The translations under genes and the position numbers were made by a program. 5,947 nucleotides of DNA, from NCBI GenBank assembly GCA_021160405.1, contig JAGHCO010000072.1, positions 1-5,947 of the forward strand. Reading direction: 5' to 3'. This DNA comes from Candidatus Aerophobota bacterium. Lineage in GTDB: Bacteria > Aerophobota > Aerophobia > Aerophobales > JAGHCO01. Below, in pieces: positions 1 through 4,778 of the stretch. Under the pieces are notes generated by a model, which saw only the letters and a program-made list of their open reading frames with translations, ran no database searches and had not been told where the DNA came from. Position 1 is the stretch's first letter; every line of letters starts with the position of its first letter.

Positions 1-116
1 GGGTCAGGGTGAGGGGTTAAAAGTTTTCTTTATCTTTTTTCACCCTCCCCTTAATCCCCTCCCTCAAGGAGGAGAGAGAAGGAAAATGATAGATGCCTCC
101 CCCCTCAAGGGGGAGG
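1..116. repeat. G/C-skewed hairpin-bearing intergenic repeat region
   Basis: Non-coding stretch with G-rich and C-rich runs that stands out from the AT-rich surroundings. Two hairpins share the same CTCAA loop. One pairs CCTCC (58-62) with GGAGG (68-72); the other pairs CCTCCCCC (96-103) with GGGGGAGG (109-116). The repetition of one hairpin design within 60 bases suggests tandem or degenerate copies of a dispersed intergenic element. Neither hairpin is followed by a T-run on either strand, so a classical intrinsic terminator is not supported, although the element does sit just 3' of a minus-strand gene. That it recurs elsewhere in the genome is inference, and its left edge may lie outside the window. 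Confidence 0.5.
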
Positions 117-239
117 AAATTGCTTACCCTGTCCACCTTTTAAGTAGAATCTTTCATAAGAGTTTAATGCCATTTGGCAACTCACTGGATCTTTTTGAAA
201 AGCTAAATTTGCCAGCTTCCATAAATCTTCTTTTAATAG
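105..239 (-). pseudogene. Coding-like fragment in shifted frame, probable broken 3' part of the adjacent small gene
   Basis: A minus-strand open frame of 44 codons without a plausible start codon. It begins right after an in-frame TAG (242-240) and overlaps the end of the small gene read from 442 by 7 bases. The translation looks like real amphipathic helix protein (KEDLWKLANLAFQKD, then MALNSYERFY), unlike a random frame, until about residue 34. It then turns into GGQGKQFPPP and stops at a TGA inside the 96-116 hairpin. Adding one T near 236-233 would join the upstream small protein to this fragment in one frame and give about 113 residues. The simplest reading is a one-base deletion (or assembly error) in a longer gene whose tail meets a repeat. 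An independent small gene is less likely. I do not recognise the family. Confidence 0.35.
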
Positions 240-442
240 CTAAAATAATCCTCCCACAATCTTCTTATATCCTTAGGGATATCTGGCTCGCTTAGAATTA
301 ACCTCACCTCTTCCCAGTCAAGCTGAGCAATATCTTCTGCTCTACCCTGAGTTAGGACTTTTTTAATATACCACTTCCTTTGCCAGGGATCGGACAAGTC
401 AATTTCATCTTTTGACCAGACAATATATCTTTTTGGTTTCAT
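233..442 (-). CDS. Small hypothetical acidic/aromatic protein (69 aa), possibly DUF6922-like
   Basis: Starts MKPKRYIVWSKDEIDLSD and ends RRLWEDYFSY. The sequence is hydrophilic and rich in Trp, Asp and Glu, with predicted helices and no membrane segment or Cys cluster. The pattern 'VWSKDEIDL... WYIKKVLTQGRAEDIAQLDWEEV' recalls the small DUF6922-type proteins often encoded beside AbiEii-like nucleotidyltransferases, where they may act as antitoxin-like partners. That link is from memory and weak, and no nucleotidyltransferase is present here. A TTG at 463 could add seven residues, but the ATG at 442 is preferred: an AGG lies 7 nt upstream and the conserved-looking part begins there. A strong promoter (483-511) gives a leader of about 34 nt. 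The gene is divergent from htpX. The coding-like frame just downstream suggests the product may be a truncated version of a longer protein. Confidence 0.65.
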   Translation of the reverse strand: MKPKRYIVWSKDEIDLSDPWQRKWYIKKVLTQGRAEDIAQLDWEEVRLILSEPDIPKDIRRLWEDYFSY

Positions 443-482
443 CCTTAAACCTATATTTTGCAATTTTCAAACTCTATCTAAT

Positions 483-511
483 ATAATACGGTTTTTACAG
501 GTAAGTGTCAA
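483..511 (-). promoter_or_regulatory. Sigma-70-type promoter for the small minus-strand gene
   Basis: On the minus strand TTGACA (511-506) is a perfect -35 box. It is followed by a 17-nt spacer and TATTAT (488-483), one mismatch from the -10 consensus. Predicted transcription starts near 476, about 34 nt before the ATG at 442. This is the best promoter match I found in the window. Confidence 0.7.
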
Positions 512-512
512 A

Positions 513-528
513 TTCATCCCTATATGAA
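513..528. promoter_or_regulatory. Short inverted repeat between divergent promoters, possible operator
   Basis: TTCAT (513-517) and ATGAA (524-528) form 5-base arms around a 6-base spacer. The repeat is centred between the two divergent -35 boxes. The arms are short and the region is AT-rich, so chance is a real possibility; the position is the only reason to list it. Confidence 0.2.
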
Positions 529-538
529 AGTACATAGA

Positions 539-566
539 TTGACTTATCTTAATGAAAAGTTAAAAT
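539..566 (+). promoter_or_regulatory. Sigma-70-type promoter for the htpX operon
   Basis: TTGACT (539-544), a 16-nt spacer and TAAAAT (561-566) give one mismatch in each box. Transcription would start near 573, leaving a leader of about 53 nt before htpX. The -35 box lies only 27 nt from the -35 box of the divergent minus-strand promoter, so one regulator bound between them could affect both genes. No recognisable heat-shock or CIRCE-type operator is seen. Confidence 0.6.
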
Positions 567-610
567 TATAAATAGAGAAAAAGTATTTTGCTTTAAAGCT
601 AAAAAGATTA

Positions 611-618
611 GAGGGAGG
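611..618 (+). promoter_or_regulatory. Shine-Dalgarno of htpX
   Basis: GAGGGAGG ends 7 nt before the ATG at 626. It fixes that start and contrasts with the missing Shine-Dalgarno sequences of the next three genes. Confidence 0.85.
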
Positions 619-625
619 CTAAGCT

Positions 626-1474
626 ATGAATGCTTTAAAGACCGTTCTTTTGTTAACTGTTTTAACTTTACTGCTTGTGTTTATCGGACAGCTAATCGCT
701 GGTCCGGTTGGGGCCTTAGTTGCTTTTGTTATAGCTTTGTTAATGAACCTGGTAAGTTTTTGGTTCGCTGATAAGATGGTGATTGGTATGTATCGGGGTA
801 AGGAGATTCTTCCTCAAGATGACCCAGAACTCCATCGGATAGTAAATAACTTATCTCAAGCAGCTAATATTCCTAAACCAAAGCTCTATCTTGTTCCATT
901 AAATGTTCCCAATGCTTTTGCTACAGGTAGAAATCCAGGACATGCCAGTTTAGCAGTAACAAAAGGTATTCTTCGCATCTTAAATAGAGAAGAGTTAGAG
1001 GGAGTTATATCTCATGAGATTTCTCACATAAAAAACAGGGATATTCTTATAGGCACTATTGCTGCTACTTTAGCTGGAGCTATTATGATGATAGCTTATT
1101 GGGCAAGGTGGATAGCTTTTTTAGGGGCAGGAGATGAAGATAGAGGAGGAATAGGATTAATAGGAATTTTGCTTCTCTCTATCCTTGCTCCCTTAGCTGC
1201 CTCAATAGTTCAGTTAGCTATCTCTCGCACCAGGGAATATCAGGCGGATAAGAGCGGCGCATATCTTAGTGGGAAACCTCTTGCATTGGCCAGTGCTTTA
1301 GAAAAGTTGGAAATAGCAGCTCGAAGAAATCCTCTTAGAGGAGGCTCCCCTGCTACTTCTCATCTTTTTATTGTTAATCCTTTTCGAGGAGATTTTGTTT
1401 TCAGACTATTTTCTACTCATCCTCCTATTGAGGAAAGAATAAAAAGATTAAGAGCTTTAGCAGGAGTTATTTAG
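626..1474 (+). CDS. htpX: HtpX family M48 membrane zinc metalloprotease
   Basis: Integral membrane zinc endopeptidase of family M48B, which in known bacteria degrades damaged or misfolded membrane proteins alongside FtsH. At 282 residues it has the usual HtpX length. Two hydrophobic segments open the protein (about residues 4-21 and 28-47). The zinc motif HEISH follows (H130, E131, H134), and the third ligand is expected at E204 in the conserved SRTREYQADKSGA. Two more hydrophobic stretches lie at about 142-166 and 175-199, and the typical C-terminal signature FSTHPPIEERI is at 262-272. The PNAFATGRNP stretch (95-104) before the catalytic helix is also a family hallmark. All catalytic residues are intact. 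It is the first gene of a probable four-gene operon, with its own promoter (539-566) and strong Shine-Dalgarno, and lies 17 nt before rimO. Identification is by motif and overall pattern and is secure. Confidence 0.95.
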   Translation: MNALKTVLLLTVLTLLLVFIGQLIAGPVGALVAFVIALLMNLVSFWFADKMVIGMYRGKEILPQDDPELHRIVNNLSQAANIPKPKLYLVPLNVPNAFATGRNPGHASLAVTKGILRILNREELEGVISHEISHIKNRDILIGTIAATLAGAIMMIAYWARWIAFLGAGDEDRGGIGLIGILLLSILAPLAASIVQLAISRTREYQADKSGAYLSGKPLALASALEKLEIAARRNPLRGGSPATSHLFIVNPFRGDFVFRLFSTHPPIEERIKRLRALAGVI

Positions 1475-1476
1475 TT

Positions 1477-1482
1477 TATAAT
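1477..1482 (+). promoter_or_regulatory. Possible internal -10 box directly before rimO
   Basis: A perfect TATAAT begins two bases after the htpX stop codon and ends 9 nt before the rimO ATG. If used, transcription would start about 1489-1490 and the mRNA would be almost leaderless, which fits the absence of a Shine-Dalgarno. The -35 region is poor (GCTTTA at a 17-nt spacer), and the local AT content makes a chance match plausible. Confidence 0.25.
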
Positions 1483-1491
1483 TTAATCTGA

Positions 1492-2787
1492 ATGAGTAAA
1501 ACAACAAGTGTTAGTTTAATTTCTTTAGGTTGTCCAAAAAACTTAGTTGACAGTGAGGTGATATTGGGAAAACTGGGAGAAGAAGGCTATACTCTTACTC
1601 CATCTCTTAAAGATGCCGATGTGATAATTGTAAATACCTGTAGCTTCATTGACAAAGCTAAGAAGGAAAGTTATCGGGTTATCCGTCAGGTTATCTCTCG
1701 AAAATCATCTTACCAAAAACTAATTGTTTGTGGATGTCTTCCCCAGCTTGAGAGAAGGAAACTTTTTTTACGATTTCCTGAAATAAATGCTCTTTTAGGA
1801 AGTGCTGATTTTTATCAAATTGATGAAGTGGTAAAAAAGGTAGTTCAGGGCAGGCGAGTATTTTCTGTTCATAGGCCTTCTTTCCTCTATGATTCCAATT
1901 GGGCTCGACTGGTAAGTACTCCTCCTGGCTATGCTTACCTTAAAATTGCTGAGGGGTGTTCCAACAACTGTTCTTACTGTCTCATTCCTAAGCTTAGAGG
2001 AAAATTCAGAAGTAGGTATTTAAAAGATGTTGTTAAAGAAGCTAAAGATTTAGCCCAAATGGGGGTAAAAGAGTTAATTTTAATAGCTCAGGATACAACT
2101 TTTTATGGGGAAGATAAGAGAGGAAGATTTTCTTTATCTTCCCTGTTAAAACAATTAGAACTTATTGATTCAATTCAATGGATTAGAATACTTTATACTC
2201 ATCCTGCTCATTTTACTCATTCTCTTATTCGCGTCTTAGCTAATTCTCAAAAAGTTTGCCACTATATTGACCTTCCTCTTCAGCATACTCATAACGCTAT
2301 ACTTCATCAAATGAGGAGACCTTCCTTTGAAACCTCTAAAAGAGTAATTGAGGAGTTAAGAGAAAAAATTCCGGGAATTGTTTTGCGCACTACTTTAATG
2401 GTAGGATTTCCTGGAGAGCAAGCTCATCATTTTGATAAACTTTTAAAAGATGTGGAAAGAATAAGGTTTGATTGGTTAGGAGCATTTATTTATTCTCCCC
2501 AAAGAGGTACTCCTGCTTATTCTTTAAATCATCAGGTTAGCTTAAAAGTTAAAAAGGATAGATACTTAAAGTTAATGGAGCTTCAGCGAGATATAACTCA
2601 GGGAAAAAATGAGCAAAGGGTAGGGAAAAGATACCCTATTTTAGTAGATAGGGAAAAAGAGGGGCATACTGAGTTTCAAGCTCCCGAGATAGATGGAAAG
2701 GTTCTTTTTCAACAACCCTACTCTCCTGGAGATATTTTTAATGGAAAAATAACTGGGTTAAAAGGTAGTTTTGACTTGGTAAGTTAA
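1492..2787 (+). CDS. rimO: Ribosomal protein S12 (Asp) methylthiotransferase RimO
   Basis: Radical-SAM Fe-S enzyme that in characterised bacteria adds a methylthio group to the beta-carbon of a conserved aspartate in ribosomal protein S12. The 431 residues carry the three expected domains. The N-terminal UPF0004 part has SLGCPKNLVDSE (C14), VNTCSFID (C50) and CGCLPQ (C82) for the auxiliary 4Fe-4S cluster. The radical-SAM core has EGCSNNCSYC (C156, C160, C163) and DLPLQH (260-265). A C-terminal TRAM-type region (about 367-431) includes APEIDGKV. GCPKNLVDSE separates RimO from the tRNA enzymes MiaB and MtaB. All cluster cysteines are present. The start is set by the ATG before the conserved N-terminus, with no in-frame alternative close by and no Shine-Dalgarno in the 17-nt gap after htpX. 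It is followed by radC after 6 nt, so translational coupling is likely. Confidence 0.96.
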   Translation: MSKTTSVSLISLGCPKNLVDSEVILGKLGEEGYTLTPSLKDADVIIVNTCSFIDKAKKESYRVIRQVISRKSSYQKLIVCGCLPQLERRKLFLRFPEINALLGSADFYQIDEVVKKVVQGRRVFSVHRPSFLYDSNWARLVSTPPGYAYLKIAEGCSNNCSYCLIPKLRGKFRSRYLKDVVKEAKDLAQMGVKELILIAQDTTFYGEDKRGRFSLSSLLKQLELIDSIQWIRILYTHPAHFTHSLIRVLANSQKVCHYIDLPLQHTHNAILHQMRRPSFETSKRVIEELREKIPGIVLRTTLMVGFPGEQAHHFDKLLKDVERIRFDWLGAFIYSPQRGTPAYSLNHQVSLKVKKDRYLKLMELQRDITQGKNEQRVGKRYPILVDREKEGHTEFQAPEIDGKVLFQQPYSPGDIFNGKITGLKGSFDLVS

Positions 2788-2793
2788 ATAGCT

Positions 2794-3489
2794 ATGGACA
2801 AAAAAGATAAGCCTCATTATTTAGGTCATAGAGAGCGTCTTAGAAAACGCTTTGAGAGAGCAAGATCAAAAGGACTGAATGATTATGAACTTCTTGAGAT
2901 TCTTTTAACTTATTCTATTTCCCGCAGGGATGTAAAACCAATTGCCAAGGACCTTATTAAGCGATTTGATAGCTTTAGTGGTGTCTTTGACGCCACCCTG
3001 GAGGAACTTAAAAGTGTTCGGGGTTTAGGTCCAACATCAGCTGTTCTCATACAGGTGGTAAAGGAAATCCTGGGAGTATATCTTGGTGAAAAAATGAAGA
3101 AAAGGGATTTACTCTCATCTCCTCAAGCAGCGGTAGATTTTGCTCGAGTAAAACTGGCAGGCCTATCCCATGAGGCATTTATGGTCATTTATTTAACAGC
3201 TAAAAACGAGGCTATTGATAGCGAGATCATCCATGAAGGAACGGTTGATAGGGCAGTAGTTTATCCAAGGCGCATTATAGAATCTGCTTTAAATCATCAT
3301 GCTGCTGGGTTATTACTTGCACATAACCATCCCAGTGGATATCCTCAGGCTTCTGATGAGGACAAAAGGATCACTCATGCCATTGCTGAGGCAGCACGCA
3401 CAGTGGATATTCGAGTCATAGATCACATTATTGTTGGTAAAAATGGCTACTTTAGTTTTGTTGAAAAGCATCTTCTTAGCTCTGTGTAG
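2794..3489 (+). CDS. radC: RadC family JAB/MPN-domain protein (UPF0758)
   Basis: Full-length RadC/UPF0758 protein (231 residues). The N-terminal part has the typical GHRERLRKRF opening (11-20) and LNDYELLEILL (28-38). A helix-hairpin-helix follows around VRGLGPTSAVLIQ (75-87), expected to contact DNA. The C-terminal JAB1/MPN+ metalloprotease-like domain (about 107-230) holds the metal-site residues E148 (HEGTVDRAVVYPR), H177 and H179 in HNHPSG, and D190. The family was once linked to recombinational repair, but that role was withdrawn for E. coli and the biochemical activity is still unsettled. The metal site here looks intact, so the protein is probably active rather than vestigial. It sits 6 nt after rimO and 20 nt before the radical SAM gene. 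No Shine-Dalgarno is seen (only GGTAAG about 10 nt upstream), which suggests coupling to rimO translation. Confidence 0.94.
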   Translation: MDKKDKPHYLGHRERLRKRFERARSKGLNDYELLEILLTYSISRRDVKPIAKDLIKRFDSFSGVFDATLEELKSVRGLGPTSAVLIQVVKEILGVYLGEKMKKRDLLSSPQAAVDFARVKLAGLSHEAFMVIYLTAKNEAIDSEIIHEGTVDRAVVYPRRIIESALNHHAAGLLLAHNHPSGYPQASDEDKRITHAIAEAARTVDIRVIDHIIVGKNGYFSFVEKHLLSSV

Positions 3490-3509
3490 CAGTTATATGG
3501 GTTACATCA

Positions 3510-4685
3510 ATGAAGGTACTAATTAATAAAAGAGAATATCAGGTTTTAGATTCTCCCTGTCCCCATATACTTGTTTCCACCAAAAAGGAGCTTCATGGTT
3601 GGTGGCCAGGGAAAAGGGAGTGCACTTCCGAGCGAATGCTTATTAACCCTTACAATGGATGCAGTATAGGGTGTTTCTTTTGCTATTCTTTAGCTTTTCC
3701 TGGAAACTTTCAACTCTTTCGGGAAAAGGGGATAATTACAGTAGCTAAGGATTTTGACAAAGAAGTTGCCCATCAACTTGATTCCATTGATGTTGCTTCC
3801 TGTGGGTATCTTTCCCCGGTAACAGACCCTTTTCAGCCTATAAATGAGCGATATAAAATTTCTCAGAAAATTATTGAAGAATTTGTTTCTCGAAATATCC
3901 CCATTGAGTTTACTACCAAAGCCAGGATTCCAGAAGATGTTATTCCCCTTATAAAAACTCAATCTCATTCCTTTGGACAGGTTTCTATCCTTACAATAAG
4001 AGAGGATTTAAGAAAAATCTTGGTTCCGAGGGGAGCATCAACTAAAGATTTATTTCAAAATCTTGAGCGCTTATCTCGTGAGAGTATCTTTGCTGTTTGT
4101 CGAATTGACCCCATTCTTCCCTATATAACCGATAAGGTTAAAGAACTGGAGGAGCTAATAGAAAGGGCAAAATCATCGGGGGTTACCCATATAATTGCCA
4201 GTGTATTAGATATTCCTTTAAAGATAAAAAAGGAAGTTATGGAATGTATCGGTAAGTTTTTTGGGGTGGGAGTGAAATGGGACTATCAAAAGCTTTACAG
4301 GGAGAATATAGACGGTTATCTTAACGCTAAAATAGATTATCGAAAAAAACTCTTTGACAAGTTGCGCAATATCTGCGAGAGAAAGAATTTAACCTTTGCT
4401 CTTTGTATGGAATACGAGATAAAGGGGAAAGAGGCTGTAGGGTTAAATAAAGAATTTATGAGCTCTTGTAACTGTGAGGGAATTGATATTCCTGTATATA
4501 AAAGAGAAAAAGATAAATTTTATCCAGCAGCTAATTGCAATGGAAACTGTTTAAACTGCACTGAGGCTAAATGTGGTATTCAAGATTTAGCTATGGGAAA
4601 GGAAGGCTCGAAAAAAAGCTGGCGTCTTAAAGATTACAAGAGATGGTCAAGGGAATTGGAGGAGAAATCATTGAGTTTATTTTAA
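3510..4685 (+). CDS. Spore photoproduct lyase-like radical SAM protein with Cys-rich C-terminus
   Basis: 391-residue radical SAM protein of the SplB / 'DNA repair photolyase' group. The 4Fe-4S site is NPYNGCSIGCFFCYS (C51, C55, C58) in the CxxxCxxC spacing. Residues 93-116 (DVASCGYLSPVTDPFQP onward) and IEFTTKAR (132-139) are typical of this family. C98 lies 40 residues after the third cluster cysteine, near the spacing of the H-donor cysteine of Bacillus SPL; this is a by-eye match. The C-terminus adds more cysteines: C320 and C322 (SSCNCEG), then C343, C347, C350 and C355 (CNGNCLNCTEAKC), a plausible second Fe-S site. The true substrate is unknown: DNA photoproduct repair is suggested only by family and by radC next door. 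The ATG at 3510 is the only close start and lacks a Shine-Dalgarno. No intrinsic terminator follows the gene. It is not certain that this is a true spore photoproduct lyase. Confidence 0.85.
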   Translation: MKVLINKREYQVLDSPCPHILVSTKKELHGWWPGKRECTSERMLINPYNGCSIGCFFCYSLAFPGNFQLFREKGIITVAKDFDKEVAHQLDSIDVASCGYLSPVTDPFQPINERYKISQKIIEEFVSRNIPIEFTTKARIPEDVIPLIKTQSHSFGQVSILTIREDLRKILVPRGASTKDLFQNLERLSRESIFAVCRIDPILPYITDKVKELEELIERAKSSGVTHIIASVLDIPLKIKKEVMECIGKFFGVGVKWDYQKLYRENIDGYLNAKIDYRKKLFDKLRNICERKNLTFALCMEYEIKGKEAVGLNKEFMSSCNCEGIDIPVYKREKDKFYPAANCNGNCLNCTEAKCGIQDLAMGKEGSKKSWRLKDYKRWSRELEEKSLSLF

Positions 4686-4738
4686 GAAAGTAAAGGGCGA
4701 ACAGTGAATGGACACAGAATTGAAGAGCTAAGGCTTTA

Positions 4739-4750
4739 TACCATTTGGTA
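4739..4750. promoter_or_regulatory. Short palindrome upstream of the flavodiiron gene
   Basis: TACCA (4739-4743) and TGGTA (4746-4750) flank two Ts, 28 nt before the start of the flavodiiron gene. It could be an operator, but the arms are only five bases. I could not place a convincing promoter in the 93-nt gap: TGGACA (4709-4714) and TTTATA (4735-4740) are spaced 20 nt apart. Confidence 0.2.
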
Positions 4751-4764
4751 CCTGCTAAAAAATG

Positions 4765-4771
4765 AAGGAGG
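4765..4771 (+). promoter_or_regulatory. Strong Shine-Dalgarno of the flavodiiron gene
   Basis: AAGGAGG ends 7 nt before the ATG at 4779 and fixes that start. It is the strongest ribosome binding site in the window. Confidence 0.9.
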
Positions 4772-4778
4772 AATAAAA

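Noticed and set aside
96..116. GC-rich hairpin as an intrinsic terminator
   Set aside because: No T-run follows it on either strand, so only a repeat or hairpin call is supported.
233..250. Programmed -1 frameshift joining the two minus-strand frames
   Set aside because: No slippery heptamer in the right frame lies between the TAG at 242-240 and the TAA at 235-233; an indel explains it more simply.
86..295. Plus-strand open frame of 69 codons
   Set aside because: It is antisense to the small minus-strand gene and its fragment, begins in the repeat region, has no family-like motifs, and the minus strand has the promoter and the better coding character.
233..463. Longer form of the small minus-strand protein starting at TTG 463
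   Set aside because: The TTG would leave only about a 13-nt leader after the predicted transcription start and has no ribosome site; the ATG at 442 is better supported.
3690..3968. Minus-strand open frame of 92 codons
   Set aside because: Lies wholly inside the SPL-like gene on the opposite strand; its translation is low-complexity and basic/aromatic with no recognisable motif.
4686..4778. Promoter or terminator between the SPL-like and flavodiiron genes
   Set aside because: Candidate -35 and -10 boxes are spaced wrongly, and no GC-rich hairpin with a T-run is present.
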